Source of the DNA: an uncultured Alphaproteobacteria bacterium
Lineage (GTDB): Bacteria; Pseudomonadota; Alphaproteobacteria; CAAGCB01; CAG-977
DNA length: 64,000 nucleotides
Reading direction: 5' to 3'
Assembly (NCBI GenBank): GCA_944390195.1
Contig: CALXOZ010000003.1
Location: 1-64,000, forward strand
In this document: piece after piece, positions 18,328-28,838 of the stretch
Layout: the number at the start of each line of letters is the position of its first letter
Position numbering within the stretch: position 1 is the stretch's first letter
Notes under the pieces: model-generated
What the model was told of the DNA's origin: nothing
What the model saw: only the letters and a program-made list of their open reading frames with translations
The model's database searches: none
Translations under genes and position numbers: made by a program

Positions 18328-19272
18328 TTACTTTTTTATTTCCGATAAAAATTTTTCAGCTTCCAAAGCGGCGCGACATCCTCCTGCGGCAGCTGTGACG
18401 GCTTGACGATAAAACAGTTCTTGTACGTCTCCAGCGGCAAAGACTCCTTCAACGGAAGTTTTTAAACTGGTTTTATCGGTAATGATAAAGCCTTCTGGTG
18501 TTAATTCCAGTTGCCCGCGAAACAATTCTGTATTAGGTGTGTATCCGACGGCAACAAAACAACCATCTACGGAAAGCTGGGATTCTTCTTCTGTAAGCGT
18601 GTTTTTCAATATTAAACCAGTTAGTCCACCGTTATTTTTATCACCGATATAATTTTGAACGACCGAATTCCATATCATTTTTATCTTGGGATGGGCTTTT
18701 ATTTTTTCTTGCATCACTTTTTCGCAACGCAACTCATTGCGCCGATGGATTAAAAAGACTTCCGAAGCCAGATTTGCTAAATATAAAGCTTCTTCCGCCG
18801 CTGTATTACCACCACCAATGACGGCGACTTTTTTATTTCTGTAAAAAAAACCGTCGCAAGTGGCACAAGCGGATACACCGAAACCGCGCAAATTGTCTTC
18901 ATTAGGCAAGTCGAGCCATTTTGCAGAAGCTCCGGTCGCAACAATCAGAGCATCGCAAGTATAAATTTCTTCATTGTCTAACGTAATTGTAAACGGTCTT
19001 TGAGACAAATCGACATTGACTGCGCTTTGGTCGATGATGATGGTTCCCAAATTTTCCGCTTGTTGACGCATGCGATCCATTAATTCCGTACCACTGATTT
19101 TTTCAGGGAAACCCGGGAAATTTTCGATATCTGTTGTTTGTGTCAATTGACCTCCGGGTTGCATACCGGAAATTAATACGGGAGTGATGAGGGATCGTGC
19201 CGTATAGATGGCGGCAGTATATCCAGCGGGACCGGAACCTAATATTAAGAGAGGAGTATGTTTTTTTTGCAT
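18328..19272 (-). CDS. trxB: Thioredoxin reductase
   Basis: TrxB is a cytoplasmic FAD flavoprotein that passes electrons from NADPH to thioredoxin. The 314 residues show the FAD-binding GSGPAGYTAAIYTARS at the N-terminus, the redox-active CATC (about residue 138), the NADPH-binding VIGGGNTAAEEA and the C-terminal GVFAAGDVQE. All key residues are intact. It has its own sigma70-type promoter. Confidence 0.97.
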   Translation of the reverse strand: MQKKHTPLLILGSGPAGYTAAIYTARSLITPVLISGMQPGGQLTQTTDIENFPGFPEKISGTELMDRMRQQAENLGTIIIDQSAVNVDLSQRPFTITLDNEEIYTCDALIVATGASAKWLDLPNEDNLRGFGVSACATCDGFFYRNKKVAVIGGGNTAAEEALYLANLASEVFLIHRRNELRCEKVMQEKIKAHPKIKMIWNSVVQNYIGDKNNGGLTGLILKNTLTEEESQLSVDGCFVAVGYTPNTELFRGQLELTPEGFIITDKTSLKTSVEGVFAAGDVQELFYRQAVTAAAGGCRAALEAEKFLSEIKK

Positions 19273-19318
19273 TTTTTCTTATCCTTTAAAACCTTTTTTC
19301 GCAAACTGCAGTTAAGAA

Positions 19319-19347
19319 AGTATAAAAAGTAAGCAATCTGTTGTAAA
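19319..19347 (-). promoter_or_regulatory. Promoter of trxB
   Basis: On the minus strand, TTTACA and TATACT are separated by exactly 17 bases, about 50 bases before the trxB start. It lies in the gap after the flavodoxin-like gene. Confidence 0.65.
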
Positions 19348-19349
19348 CA

Positions 19350-20123
19350 TCATAATGACGGCGGGTTTCCGGTCAAAAGAGTCTTTGAAAAAGCATATCT
19401 TTTTTTATTTTTTGTGTAATGTCCGTATTGGATGGCTTGCTGCGGACAGTAATTTAAACAAGCCTGACACAACTCGCAACGGTTTGCCCAAATGGGTTTA
19501 GTGGTAACACGGATATTATTGACAGGGCAGACTTTTTCACATATCCCGCATTGATTACAGGCTTCTGTTACATAAAAGCCTTTAACAGTCATGAATTTTT
19601 CAAATAAAGGATGTCCGATCATTGATAATAATGCAGATCCGATACCCGCCTTTACATTGAAAATGCGTTCATTATTATTAATGAAATTGATGATTGTTTT
19701 CAGTTCCATTTCAGCTCTGGCAACCAAAGATAATTGTTTTTCTTCAGAATCGGTATGAACGAAAGGAGCCAGCAGATAATTGTTGGGCATTTTTAAAAAA
19801 AAGCCCGCGTGACAATCCAACCCATACGCTTTTAACGTTTTTTTCATGATGGAATCTATTTTTCCCGTCTGTGTATGGCAGGTACAGACAAAGTATGTAT
19901 AATTGTTTTTATAGTTTTCAAAGTGGACTTGTTGAATGAAATCAAAAACGCATTTCGGAGCCGACCAAGCATAAATGGGGAAAACGAATCCTATTTTTTC
20001 GTTTTCGGATAATTTGTACTCTTTTTTTGCCTTCGGAATGAAAATAATATTGTCATTTAACTTTGCCGCCAATTCTTCGGCGACCCATTTCGAATTACCT
20101 GTTCCGGAAAAATAAAAAATCAT
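19350..20123 (-). CDS. Flavodoxin/ferredoxin fusion (EFR1-type)
   Basis: The 257 residues begin with a flavodoxin-like domain (FYFSGTGNSKWVAEEL as the FMN phosphate-binding loop; FPIYAWSAPKCVFDF) and end with two 4Fe-4S clusters (CNQCGICEKVCPVNNI and CELCQACLNYCP). This matches the EFR1-type ferredoxin family, which moves electrons in anaerobic cytoplasm; the precise partner is unknown. The start is one base after the stop of the flavin reductase gene, so the two are probably made together. Confidence 0.85.
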   Translation of the reverse strand: MIFYFSGTGNSKWVAEELAAKLNDNIIFIPKAKKEYKLSENEKIGFVFPIYAWSAPKCVFDFIQQVHFENYKNNYTYFVCTCHTQTGKIDSIMKKTLKAYGLDCHAGFFLKMPNNYLLAPFVHTDSEEKQLSLVARAEMELKTIINFINNNERIFNVKAGIGSALLSMIGHPLFEKFMTVKGFYVTEACNQCGICEKVCPVNNIRVTTKPIWANRCELCQACLNYCPQQAIQYGHYTKNKKRYAFSKTLLTGNPPSL

Positions 20124-20124
20124 C

Positions 20125-20637
20125 TCATTCCGCCTTTAGTAGAATTTTTGTTATTTCAGAAATATAGAGTGTATGAAAATCATTTTCCGGATACCACTTG
20201 TGGCATAATGTCGGGTCTGTAAAACAAGTGCCTGAAAAAGTCTGCGCGTAAAGTTTCCGACAAAACATGACGGCTGTCGCTTCTTTAAAGTACGGTGTCG
20301 CGTCCGAATATAAAAGAGTGAGACCGGATTTTTCGATTTTATTTTCATTATGCCCTGAAACCGTTCCCATATAATTCAAAACCTTCCGGTAATGTTCGGA
20401 AAAAAAAGAAAGCGAAAATGTGTCAGAATTTTCCATTAATTCTTTCGTATAACGTTGAGGGCGAATAACGACGTAAGAAACGTTTTTCCCCCACATGACA
20501 CCCAAACCGCCCCAAGAGGCGGTCATGGCATTGACTTTGTCCTGTTCTGCGACACAAATCAACTGCCAGACTTTTCCGATTAAATGAAACGGGCTTTGAA
20601 TGAATTTATCCGGATGGATTTCGTGAAATTCCGACAT
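20125..20637 (-). CDS. Flavin reductase family protein
   Basis: The 170 residues fit the split-barrel FMN-binding flavin reductase family, with NAMTASWGGLGVMWGKNVSYVV near residues 37-58 and the ISEI ending near the C-terminus. Members use FMN to reduce flavins or dioxygen. It lies immediately upstream of the flavodoxin/ferredoxin gene, suggesting a two-protein redox unit. Substrate cannot be assigned from sequence. Confidence 0.8.
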   Translation of the reverse strand: MSEFHEIHPDKFIQSPFHLIGKVWQLICVAEQDKVNAMTASWGGLGVMWGKNVSYVVIRPQRYTKELMENSDTFSLSFFSEHYRKVLNYMGTVSGHNENKIEKSGLTLLYSDATPYFKEATAVMFCRKLYAQTFSGTCFTDPTLCHKWYPENDFHTLYISEITKILLKAE

Positions 20638-20713
20638 TTCTTTTCCCTTTCCTTGCAGATATTACAAAATATCATATTTCTTTTTTTTAAAAAGCATATA
20701 TCATCAAAAGATG

Positions 20714-20743
20714 TTGACTTTCATCTGCTTTTGTTCATATGGC
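20714..20743 (+). promoter_or_regulatory. Possible promoter of the META lipoprotein gene
   Basis: TTGACT and TATGGC are 18 bases apart, about 50 bases before the gene start. The -10 is poor; the placement in a divergent intergenic region supports it. Confidence 0.35.
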
Positions 20744-20797
20744 ATTGTGCTTTATTTTCAACGCAAAGGATAGATGTTAAAAAAATCGGAGGATGTT

Positions 20798-21190
20798 ATG
20801 AAAAAATGGTTTTCTTTTTTTGTGGCGTTTTTATTATCGGCATGCAATCTATCTTCGGATGGACTTGACGACAGGACTTATCAGTTGCAAAACGCCATGA
20901 ACGATGCGCAAATTACGATTTCCTTTAATACTAAAGAAATGCGTTATGCCGGAAAAGCCGCTGTCAACCGTTATTTTGGAACCTATAAGCTTGAATCCGG
21001 AAAACTGGCTTTGGGTCCTGCGGGGGTTACCATGATGATGGGACCGGAACCTTTGATGCAAGCGGAACAAAATTATTTGAAGGATTTGGCTAAGGTAGTT
21101 TCTTTTTCCCGTAAAGGGGACGAGTTGACATTGACAACTTCCGAGGGGAAAAAACTGGTTTTCAAGCAAACAAATCAAAGTGATGAATAG
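20798..21190 (+). CDS. META-domain (HslJ-like) lipoprotein
   Basis: The 130 residues begin with a signal peptide ending in a lipobox (LLSAC, Cys at about residue 15), followed by a single META domain with [23 protein letters not shown] and the terminal [18 protein letters not shown] domains occur in heat-shock protein HslJ and other periplasmic lipoproteins linked to stress and antibiotic tolerance. GGAGG precedes the chosen ATG; a TTA-flanked ATG 24 bases upstream is in frame but has no ribosome binding site. Confidence 0.8.
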   Translation: MKKWFSFFVAFLLSACNLSSDGLDDRTYQLQNAMNDAQITISFNTKEMRYAGKAAVNRYFGTYKLESGKLALGPAGVTMMMGPEPLMQAEQNYLKDLAKVVSFSRKGDELTLTTSEGKKLVFKQTNQSDE

Positions 21191-21261
21191 ATTTATTTTG
21201 CTTTGAAGAAAGATGGCTGTCTGGTATAACTGCCATATTGTTTTTATTGAATGAGGATAAT

Positions 21262-22944
21262 ATGGCATCATACCAGTATATTTATGTAATGAAAAACCTG
21301 TCGAAAACCTATCCTGGTGGTAAACGGGTATTGAATAATATATGGCTTTCTTTTTTCCCTGGCGCAAAGATCGGCGTCTTGGGGGCGAACGGAGCGGGAA
21401 AATCGACATTATTAAAAATAATGGCTGGTATTGAAACCGAATTTAACGGTGAAGCATGGGCGGCTCAAGGGGTCAGTGTCGGATACCTGCCACAAGAACC
21501 TCAACTGGATCCAAGCAAAAATGTGATGGAAAATGTGATGGACGGATGCGCGAAAACGCGCGATCTGTTAAAAAGATTTGAAGAAATTTCCATGAAATTC
21601 GCTGAAGAAATGAGCGATGAGGAAATGAATGCTTTGATCTCGGAACAAGCCGAGCTGCAAGAAAAAATCGATGCGTGTAACGGTTGGGATTTGGAACGCA
21701 TGATTGAAATAGCTATGGACGCTTTGCGCTGTCCACCTGCCGATGCTGACGTGACAACCTTGTCCGGCGGAGAAAAAAGACGGGTCGCCTTATGCCGTTT
21801 ATTATTGTCAAAACCGGATCTTTTGTTATTGGATGAACCGACAAACCACTTGGATGCGGAATCCGTTGCCTGGTTGCAGCAACACTTACATGATTATAAC
21901 GGTACCGTCGTTATGGTTACTCACGACCGTTATTTCCTAGACAATGTTACGGGATGGATTTTGGAATTGGATCGCGGGGAAGGGATCCCTTATGAAGGAA
22001 ATTATTCTTCATGGTTGGAGCAAAAAGAAAAACGTTTGGCTCAAGAGGCTAAAGAGGAATCCGCTCGTCAAAGAACGATAAAACAGGAATTGGAATGGAT
22101 CCGCCAAAGCCCTCGTGCCAGACAGGCGAAAAGCAAAGCTCGTATTCAAGCTTTTGATGCTTTGGTCAACGAAGCGGATCGGCAATCTGTCGAACAAGCG
22201 CAAATTGTTATCCCGCCTTGTCCGCGTTTGGGAGATCTGGTCATCGAAGCTAAAAATATTTCAAAAGGTTATGCCCAGCGCTTATTAATTGATGATTTGT
22301 CTTTTAAGCTCCCTCCGGGCGGAATTATCGGTGTAATCGGTCCGAATGGAGCCGGCAAAACGACTTTGATGCGTATGATTACAGGACAGGAACAGCCTGA
22401 TAGCGGTACTTTCAGAATCGGAGATACGGTTGTTCTGGGTTATGTCGATCAAAGCCGTGATGCTTTGGATCCCAATAAAACGGTCTGGGAAGAAATTTCA
22501 GACGGAAATGATGAAATTCTTTTGGGAAAAAGAAAAATTCCCTCTCGCGCCTATGTCGGACAGTTTAATTTCAAAGGAGCCGACCAGCAAAAAAAAGTGG
22601 GATTGTTATCCGGCGGAGAACGTAACCGTGTCCATATGGCAAAAATGTTAAAATCGGGAGCAAATGTGATCTTGTTGGACGAACCGACAAATGATTTAGA
22701 TGTTGATACTTTGCGTGCTTTGGAGCAAGCGTTGATGGCTTTTCCGGGGTGTGCCGTCGTAACATCTCACGACCGTTGGTTCCTAGACAGAATTGCTACG
22801 CATATTCTTGCTTTTGAAGGCGATAGCCATGTCGAATGGTTTGAAGGCAATTATGAAGAATATGAAGCGGATAAAAAACGCAGATTGGGCGCTGATGCAG
22901 ATCAGCCTCATCGTGTGAAATACAAGCCGTTAGTGCGTAATTAA
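21262..22944 (+). CDS. ettA: Energy-dependent translational throttle protein EttA (ABC-F)
   Basis: EttA is a soluble ABC-F ATPase that binds the ribosomal E site and gates the first peptide bond according to energy level. The 560 residues contain two ABC domains: [16 protein letters not shown] with [12 protein letters not shown], and [16 protein letters not shown] with [14 protein letters not shown], plus [16 protein letters not shown] and the EttA-type linker [17 protein letters not shown]. The ATG preceded by GAGGATAAT is chosen over a TTG 24 bases upstream. The length matches EttA. Confidence 0.95.
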   Translation: MASYQYIYVMKNLSKTYPGGKRVLNNIWLSFFPGAKIGVLGANGAGKSTLLKIMAGIETEFNGEAWAAQGVSVGYLPQEPQLDPSKNVMENVMDGCAKTRDLLKRFEEISMKFAEEMSDEEMNALISEQAELQEKIDACNGWDLERMIEIAMDALRCPPADADVTTLSGGEKRRVALCRLLLSKPDLLLLDEPTNHLDAESVAWLQQHLHDYNGTVVMVTHDRYFLDNVTGWILELDRGEGIPYEGNYSSWLEQKEKRLAQEAKEESARQRTIKQELEWIRQSPRARQAKSKARIQAFDALVNEADRQSVEQAQIVIPPCPRLGDLVIEAKNISKGYAQRLLIDDLSFKLPPGGIIGVIGPNGAGKTTLMRMITGQEQPDSGTFRIGDTVVLGYVDQSRDALDPNKTVWEEISDGNDEILLGKRKIPSRAYVGQFNFKGADQQKKVGLLSGGERNRVHMAKMLKSGANVILLDEPTNDLDVDTLRALEQALMAFPGCAVVTSHDRWFLDRIATHILAFEGDSHVEWFEGNYEEYEADKKRRLGADADQPHRVKYKPLVRN

Positions 22945-22966
22945 ATAACATTTTTTGAAAAAATAT

Positions 22967-23000
22967 AGCTCCGGTAAACTTTTTTTGCCGGAGCTTTTTG
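22967..23000 (+). terminator. Terminator of ettA
   Basis: An 8-bp stem AGCTCCGG / CCGGAGCT with a 17-base T-rich loop is followed by TTTTTG. It lies 22 bases after the ettA stop. Confidence 0.7.
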
Positions 23001-23110
23001 TTGAAAAAATGAAAACAACTTAAAAGGGGAAAAACAAATTGCACATTATTCCCGATAAAAAAGATGTATATTTCCTTTACAGGTGAGCTCTTATTTTTGT
23101 TTTCAGTTAT

Positions 23111-23140
23111 AAAAAAGCCCCCTTATTAAGAAGGGGGCTT
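23111..23140 (-). terminator. Terminator of lpxC
   Basis: A perfect stem AAGCCCCCTT / AAGGGGGCTT with a 6-base loop; on the minus strand it is followed by TTTTTT. It starts 13 bases beyond the lpxC stop and is one of the clearest terminators here. Confidence 0.85.
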
Positions 23141-23152
23141 TGAAAAAATCAA

Positions 23153-24097
23153 TCAAGCGCAAACCAATTGTTTTAAATCTTCATCTTCTTGCATAGCTTC
23201 CTCTTCATCCAAAGAAGCGTAATAAGTCGCTTGATCAACGATTTCGTAATTGCTTTGATCTGAAAAGAGAGCTGTCAATAACGCGTTCGTATCTGTGTGT
23301 CCCGAACGTTTCCCCGTAAATTCCGCAATTAATGGATAGCCGGACATGAACAAATCACCGACTGCGTCAAGCATTTTATGACGGACAAATTCATTTGAAT
23401 AACGCAAGCCATCTTTATTCATAATGACGTTGTCATTGACAAGAATGGCGTTATCCAACGATCCGCCCCGAGCCAAACCGATAGAACGTAACATTTCGAT
23501 GTCTTGTAAAAAGCCGAATGTGCGAGCACGGCTGAACATATTTTTAAAATTAGCCGATGTCAGATCCAATTTTGCTTCTTGATGTCCGATAACCGGAGTC
23601 GGGAAATCAATTGAAAAATTCATTTTCAATCCTTTGCGAGCCGGACGCAAAGAAACTTCTTTATCACCGTCTTTAACAGTAACGGGCTTTAAAATGCGAA
23701 TTGCTTTTAACGGAGCATTTTGTATTTTTATGCCGGCGCATTCCAGTAAAAAGACAAAAGGTGCTGAACTGCCGTCCATTACAGGGGTTTCAGGACCATT
23801 GATGTCGATGAGCAAATTATTTATCCCCATGGCATGAATGGCGGCCATTAAATGTTCGATTGTTGCGATTTTCACACCGTTTTTATTGCCAATGCACGTG
23901 CACATCCGTGTATCGACCACATAATCGTGATGAGCGGGAATATATGCGTTTTGTCCCGCAATGTCGGTTCTGTGAAAAACAATCCCCGTGTTTGGCTCGG
24001 CTGGTTTTAAGGTCATGGAAATCTTATTTCCTGTGTGCAGACCGATGCCAACACATGAGATTTCATGTTTGATTGTCTTCTGCTGATATTTTTCCAT
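23153..24097 (-). CDS. lpxC: UDP-3-O-acyl-N-acetylglucosamine deacetylase
   Basis: LpxC catalyses the committed deacetylation step of lipid A synthesis in the cytoplasm. The 314 residues contain GIGLHTG near the start, the zinc ligands in IEHLMAAIHAMG (His), VRHKMLDAVGDLF (His and Asp) and the catalytic His of GKRSGHTDTN. All catalytic residues are visible. The C-terminus ends with an acidic tail (DEEEAMQEDEDLKQL). It lies downstream of ftsZ but is separated by a terminator and 900 bases, so it is probably transcribed on its own. Confidence 0.96.
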   Translation of the reverse strand: MEKYQQKTIKHEISCVGIGLHTGNKISMTLKPAEPNTGIVFHRTDIAGQNAYIPAHHDYVVDTRMCTCIGNKNGVKIATIEHLMAAIHAMGINNLLIDINGPETPVMDGSSAPFVFLLECAGIKIQNAPLKAIRILKPVTVKDGDKEVSLRPARKGLKMNFSIDFPTPVIGHQEAKLDLTSANFKNMFSRARTFGFLQDIEMLRSIGLARGGSLDNAILVNDNVIMNKDGLRYSNEFVRHKMLDAVGDLFMSGYPLIAEFTGKRSGHTDTNALLTALFSDQSNYEIVDQATYYASLDEEEAMQEDEDLKQLVCA

Positions 24098-24974
24098 GTT
24101 TTAAAGCCCTTTCTTTTAGAAACATTTTCTATCTTATTGTTTAGCAAGACAGACGTTTTTTTTCAAATCAAGCTTTGTTACGTTTTGTTACAACATCTGT
24201 CTTCAAAATGTTTCTGCTGAAAAAGAAGAGATTCTGCGTAAAAAACAATTTGTACAAGGATTGATTTATAATTTGACAGATTGTTTGAAACTGTCCTATG
24301 CGTTTTTACTTCCAACCGTATCCGATTGGCGAATCGAATAATAACAGTCTTTTTATTTAATTCTGTGTTTTTTATTGTTGTTTGCTTGATAATGGAAATT
24401 TACTTTTTTATGAACAGAAGTTTTCATTTGTTCTTTGAATGATGAAAAGACAGTTTACCGTATCTGAAGGTGTTTAAGGGCTTGATTGTGCTGTTTAGCT
24501 GACTGTAAGATTTTGAAGAAATTTATTTTCCAGTACGGAGAAGGGCTTTCCCGTTGTCTTTTTGATACGATTTCTTTTGCAGTATCACTTTTTGTAAAAA
24601 ATCTATATTGGAGAGGGGTAATTTTAACGGTCTTTATTAAAAGTTATAGATGTGTGTTGTACTTTTAGCATGGATTTTTTAGCAGATATTGTTTTTTGAT
24701 TTAACATAAACAAGTCAGATCAATTTAATGTGACAGATTTAAAATGTGTGATGCGTTTTTTATATATTCCCGTTTTATAAATATTTTAATGATGCCGAAT
24801 TTCATATTCGGAGTTATTTCTGCTTTTTTGATTTTTTATATCAGTTTTAAGATGTTTATCCTATCAATCTGTACGCTTGAGTATTTTCTTTAATGATTTT
24901 TCTTATTGTGTAACAGGTATTTTTTTATGCTTGTTTTTGTTAAAAGAAAGCGGATGTTGTTATTTTTTCCATAT
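24098..24974 (-). other. Long noncoding gap upstream of lpxC
   Basis: Almost 900 bases of very AT-rich sequence with no frame I trust. Visible elements include a direct repeat TTTGTTACG / TTTGTTACA near 24175-24200 in the presumed lpxC promoter region, a CCGAAT-TTCAT-ATTCGG hairpin near 24796, and GACAG / CTGTC arms near 24279. The stretch may be a decayed gene region or may contain an unrecognised RNA. Confidence 0.35.
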
Positions 24975-25006
24975 AAAAAAACGGTCGGATAATACGACCG
25001 TTTTTT
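24975..25006 (-). terminator. Bidirectional terminator after ftsZ
   Basis: ACGGTCG / CGACCGT with a 7-base loop, flanked by A6 on one side and T6 on the other, so it can act on either strand. On the minus strand it lies 17 bases after the ftsZ stop and closes the dcw transcript. Confidence 0.85.
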
Positions 25007-25022
25007 ATCAAAATATTTATAA

Positions 25023-26618
25023 TCAACGTTGGCGCAAGAAAGAAGGAATGTCGGAATCATCGTCATTTCTAGATGGATTTTCAACTTTCTTTTCTTCAAC
25101 AGAGCGCCGTCCTGTAACGAATTGGAATATGGACGGACGAGTTTTCTCAACCGGTTTGACAGCAGGAGGCATAACAGGTGGAGCGGAAAATACGTCTTCT
25201 TGCGCTGCTGTTGATGGAACAGAGGTCGTGTTTTGTTCGTGATGAAACATTGGCGACTGTTTTTTATCGGACACGTTCATTTTTGAAGAAAAAGGTTCAA
25301 AAGATGAGGATTGTCGAAGCTCCGCACCGCCAAACAATTCATTGGGAGCTGGCATTGCGGGTAAAATACTGCTGGTTGTTTTTGCCGCGAATGGTGTCGG
25401 TTGAGAGGACAAAGCCGGATGTACGGGTAAAGGAACCGTTTCTTCGTTGGTTGAAGAAACATCTCGACTATTGTCTTCAGAGGTGTTTTCCTGTTCCTTT
25501 TTAGACGCTGGCGATGTTGCAGAAGGTTGACTTTCAGAAGTGTTTTGCTTTGAATTTGAAAAACCGGTTGAAAACGGCTTTGAGTTCGTTTGATTGAAAA
25601 AGGCCGTTGATGGTTGGTTCATGAAAGGATTCTGAGATTCTTGAGGACGCGTAATGCCGGTTGCAACGACGGAAACGCGGATCGACCCTTCCAATGTTTC
25701 ATCAAAAGAAGCGCCGAAAATGATATTGGCTTCCGGATCGACTTCACGTCTAATTCTATTTGCGGCTTCGTCCACTTCATAAAGCGTCAAATCATTGCCG
25801 CCGGCGATATTGATCAATATCCCTTTGGCGCCAGTCATAGAAGCATCATCCAACAACGGATTAGCAATGGCTTCTTCCGCTGCGTCAAGAGCTCGATTTT
25901 CTCCGGAAGCTTTTCCTGTTCCCATCATAGCGCGTCCCATTTCCGCCATGATGGCGCGGACATCGGAAAAGTCCAGATTGATGATTCCCGGAGTGATGAT
26001 CAAATCGGTGATACTGCGAACACCGCCTTGTAAAACCTGATCCGCACGTTTGAATGCTTCGGCGAATGTCATTTTTTCATCGGCGACAAGAAACAGATTT
26101 TGATTGGGAATGACGATCAAGGTATCGACATATTTTCCTAATTCTTCGATTCCCTGTTCAGCTATTGCCATTCTGTGACGTCCTTCAAATGTAAAGGGCT
26201 TGGTAACGACACCAACGGTCAAAATATCGCGTTCTTTTGCCATTTTTGCGAAAACGGGAGCCGCTCCCGTTCCAGTACCACCACCCATTCCGGCGGTGAT
26301 AAAGACCATATTCGCTCCTTCCAACACGTTGGAAATATCGTCCAAAGCTTCTTCAGCGGATTCGCGTCCGACTTCGGGACGGGCACCGGCGCCTTGACCT
26401 TTAGTGGTTTCGATACCCAATTGAATTTTCGTTTCTGCCAAAGAAGAACTGAGCGCTTGAGCATCGGTATTGGCGACAACAAAATTAACCCCGCCAAGTT
26501 GGGTTTGTATCATGTTGTTTATTGCATTTCCCCCCGCACCGCCAATGCCGATTACGGTGATTTTAGGGGTTAAAAGAACAATCGGTTGTTGTTGAGGAAC
26601 ACTGATGTCTAAAGTCAT
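25023..26618 (-). CDS. ftsZ: Cell division protein FtsZ
   Basis: FtsZ is the tubulin-like GTPase that forms the division ring. The 531 residues contain [14 protein letters not shown], the GTP-binding [14 protein letters not shown] (about residues 105-118) and the T7 loop [12 protein letters not shown] long, low-complexity linker of roughly 180 residues, rich in Ser, Pro and Gln, follows the core. The extreme C-terminus DIPSFLRQR is the peptide that binds FtsA and other partners. It has its own promoter in the gap after ftsA. Confidence 0.97.
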   Translation of the reverse strand: MTLDISVPQQQPIVLLTPKITVIGIGGAGGNAINNMIQTQLGGVNFVVANTDAQALSSSLAETKIQLGIETTKGQGAGARPEVGRESAEEALDDISNVLEGANMVFITAGMGGGTGTGAAPVFAKMAKERDILTVGVVTKPFTFEGRHRMAIAEQGIEELGKYVDTLIVIPNQNLFLVADEKMTFAEAFKRADQVLQGGVRSITDLIITPGIINLDFSDVRAIMAEMGRAMMGTGKASGENRALDAAEEAIANPLLDDASMTGAKGILINIAGGNDLTLYEVDEAANRIRREVDPEANIIFGASFDETLEGSIRVSVVATGITRPQESQNPFMNQPSTAFFNQTNSKPFSTGFSNSKQNTSESQPSATSPASKKEQENTSEDNSRDVSSTNEETVPLPVHPALSSQPTPFAAKTTSSILPAMPAPNELFGGAELRQSSSFEPFSSKMNVSDKKQSPMFHHEQNTTSVPSTAAQEDVFSAPPVMPPAVKPVEKTRPSIFQFVTGRRSVEEKKVENPSRNDDDSDIPSFLRQR

Positions 26619-26672
26619 GGATTACTCCGTTAGATAATGGGACTGGTTGACGAATCGCCTGTTTCTTTGACA

Positions 26673-26701
26673 TTTTTACAAGTTAACAGCTTTTTTGTCA
26701 A
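26673..26701 (-). promoter_or_regulatory. Possible promoter of ftsZ
   Basis: On the minus strand, TTGACA is followed after 17 bases by TAAAAA, 55 bases before the ftsZ ATG. The -35 is perfect; the -10 is weak. Extra ftsZ promoters inside dcw clusters are common. Confidence 0.5.
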
Positions 26702-26732
26702 AATAATATCATTCTTTATATCGTGAAAGTCT

Positions 26733-27986
26733 TTAAGAATTATCTAAAAACCAACGAAAAAATCGAATGATTTTATTCCCCGTGGTTGTTACATCTCGTT
26801 GATGAGCCGGTGTATTTAATAAAATACGGCTTGTATAAGACAAAAGACCGATACATCCCATATAACTTTGATAAGCGTGTTCTGGAATGATATTGTTTTT
26901 GTCGAATAATTTGACAGGATAACCTGTACGCACATTACGTTGCAATATGCTTGACGCTTTTTCATTTATACCGTGTAACTGAGAGCCTCCACCAGTTAAA
27001 ACAAAATTCAGACAAATCTCGTAAAAGCCGGCTCTTTCTAATAAAAATCTAATTCTTTCAAATAATTCTTCGATGAGCGGAACAATCGTATAAACGATTT
27101 TCGCTTTGGGTATGCGGATGACGGATACCGTTTCGTCTTCTCCGATCAAAGGAATCTCGATTTCTTCTTGTTCATAAGTCAAAGAGGGAAGGGTTGATCC
27201 ATTTAGGGTTTTAATCCGTTCCGCGCTGTTTAAAGATGTTTTAAATGTACTGGCAATTTCTTGGGTGATTTGGTTGCCGCCAAAAGGAATGTTCGTGCAA
27301 TAGATAAGTTGATCTTCGTAAAATACGCCGATCCCTGTCGTTCCTGCGCCTAAATCAACGACGACGGTTCCTTGTTTTTTTTCTTCCGGTGTCAGACAAG
27401 CCAACCCGCACGCATAAGGCGAGGCGACTTTTTTACTGCACGAAAGATGACTTTGCTCTAATACGGCATTCATATCTCGTACGGGGTAGGGTGGTGTCAT
27501 AACTGTATTTAATGATAAATAAAGTGTTTTTCCCGTCAGTCCGCGAGGATCGGTGATTGAATGTCGCGTGTCTAAACTGTAATCAATCGGAATACAATGT
27601 AAAATTTCATCTTCTGTTACGGGGATCTTACTTTGTGCGGTTTTCATGATACGATTAATATCGCTTTGGGTGACTTCTCTACCGCCGATATCCAAACTGT
27701 CTTGGATGAATGTTGATGACAAGGTGCTGACACAAGCTGTCGCAACAACCGTCTTGATCCGCTCTTTTATAAAATTTTCTGCAGAAGCCACCGCATGGCG
27801 TACGGAATCAACTGCCAAGCTTAAAGAGATGATTTCACTTTTTTTTATACCGTTGCTTTGATATGAACCCGCGCCGACAATAACAGCTTTATCCTCTGAT
27901 TCCGGATAAGCTAAAATACAGCATGTCTTTGATGTTCCAATATCTAAAACGGCTATCAAATTGTTATCGTTTAATATATGAGCCAC
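26733..27986 (-). CDS. ftsA: Cell division protein FtsA
   Basis: FtsA is the actin-like ATPase that anchors FtsZ to the membrane. The 417 residues have AVLDIGTSKTCCILA at the N-terminus, the phosphate loop VVDLGAGTTGIGVF and the C-terminal GGGSQLHGI. The last residues, NKIIRFFRWFLDN, form the expected amphipathic membrane-targeting helix. Lies 114 bases upstream of ftsZ. Confidence 0.96.
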   Translation of the reverse strand: MAHILNDNNLIAVLDIGTSKTCCILAYPESEDKAVIVGAGSYQSNGIKKSEIISLSLAVDSVRHAVASAENFIKERIKTVVATACVSTLSSTFIQDSLDIGGREVTQSDINRIMKTAQSKIPVTEDEILHCIPIDYSLDTRHSITDPRGLTGKTLYLSLNTVMTPPYPVRDMNAVLEQSHLSCSKKVASPYACGLACLTPEEKKQGTVVVDLGAGTTGIGVFYEDQLIYCTNIPFGGNQITQEIASTFKTSLNSAERIKTLNGSTLPSLTYEQEEIEIPLIGEDETVSVIRIPKAKIVYTIVPLIEELFERIRFLLERAGFYEICLNFVLTGGGSQLHGINEKASSILQRNVRTGYPVKLFDKNNIIPEHAYQSYMGCIGLLSYTSRILLNTPAHQRDVTTTGNKIIRFFRWFLDNS

Positions 27987-28004
27987 AAATTGATCTCCCA
28001 GCGG

Positions 28005-28838
28005 TTAAGACTTTTTAGCTTTGTTACGTTTTTTGTCTTTTAAAACATCCTCTTCCAAACGTACAACCAATTTATCAGGTTGACGTAAATCAACCATGGT
28101 GATTTTACGGCTTAAAAGCTGTTGCGTACGATCTAAGTTCGCTAAACGTCCCCATGCCGCTTCCGGAGCTTTTTCCGGCAAGCGGACGGTTATACCGTTT
28201 TCGATGTCATCCAGCAAAATATCCCAACGTCGCTGACTGATGCGAATCGCGGCTTTGACACGGGCTCTTAATTCCGGCTCCTGAGATAAAAAATTCAAAA
28301 GTTCAGGAGTTTTTTCCGGTGCATCTGCTCCCACAATTAAAGGCAATCCGTTTAATTTCTTTACAAAAGTTTCAATCGGTTGACCTTCCGAATCAATCGG
28401 ACGGTAAACACCTTTGTGTTGCCAAACGGCGATAGCTGTGCGTTCTGTAAGACGAATGTATAATATATGGGGAAAACGCCGCTCGATATGAACTGTTTTC
28501 ACCCAAGGCAAACGCTGGATTTTTTCTCGTGTAGCTTGAATGTCTATGGCTGTTATCGGCATGCCGCGTTCCACATTTAATGCTTCCAACAGTTCTTTTG
28601 CCGGTGTTTTATCCCGCCCGCGAACATAAACTTCGGTTAAACGCAAATCTGCCGATAAAGCGGTGTTGTGAATGAAAAAAGTCAAACTTTCTTTTTTTTC
28701 TGCGTAAAAAGAACTGTGAAACAACCCGACAATCAAAATAGCCGAACACAATAAAATAAATGCGGCTAAAAAGGGGCTGAATTGTTTGATTTTCTTACGC
28801 AGATTCAATCCCCGCATCTGGCGTTCTCCACCATCCAC
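28005..28838 (-). CDS. ftsQ: Cell division protein FtsQ
   Basis: FtsQ is a bitopic inner-membrane protein of the divisome. It has one N-terminal membrane segment (about residues 19-42), a POTRA domain (LTEVYVRGRDKTPAKELLEA, then IQRLPWVKTVHIERRFPHIL) and a beta domain. The longest frame gives 277 residues and overlaps ddl by 34 bases; an ATG seven codons later (MRGLNLRKK) is equally plausible and overlaps by 13. Confidence 0.9.
   Translation of the reverse strand: MDGGERQMRGLNLRKKIKQFSPFLAAFILLCSAILIVGLFHSSFYAEKKESLTFFIHNTALSADLRLTEVYVRGRDKTPAKELLEALNVERGMPITAIDIQATREKIQRLPWVKTVHIERRFPHILYIRLTERTAIAVWQHKGVYRPIDSEGQPIETFVKKLNGLPLIVGADAPEKTPELLNFLSQEPELRARVKAAIRISQRRWDILLDDIENGITVRLPEKAPEAAWGRLANLDRTQQLLSRKITMVDLRQPDKLVVRLEEDVLKDKKRNKAKKS

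Noticed and set aside
24486-24668. Short plus-strand frame in the gap upstream of lpxC
   Set aside because: Sixty residues without a ribosome binding site, domain or conserved pattern; probably chance in AT-rich DNA.
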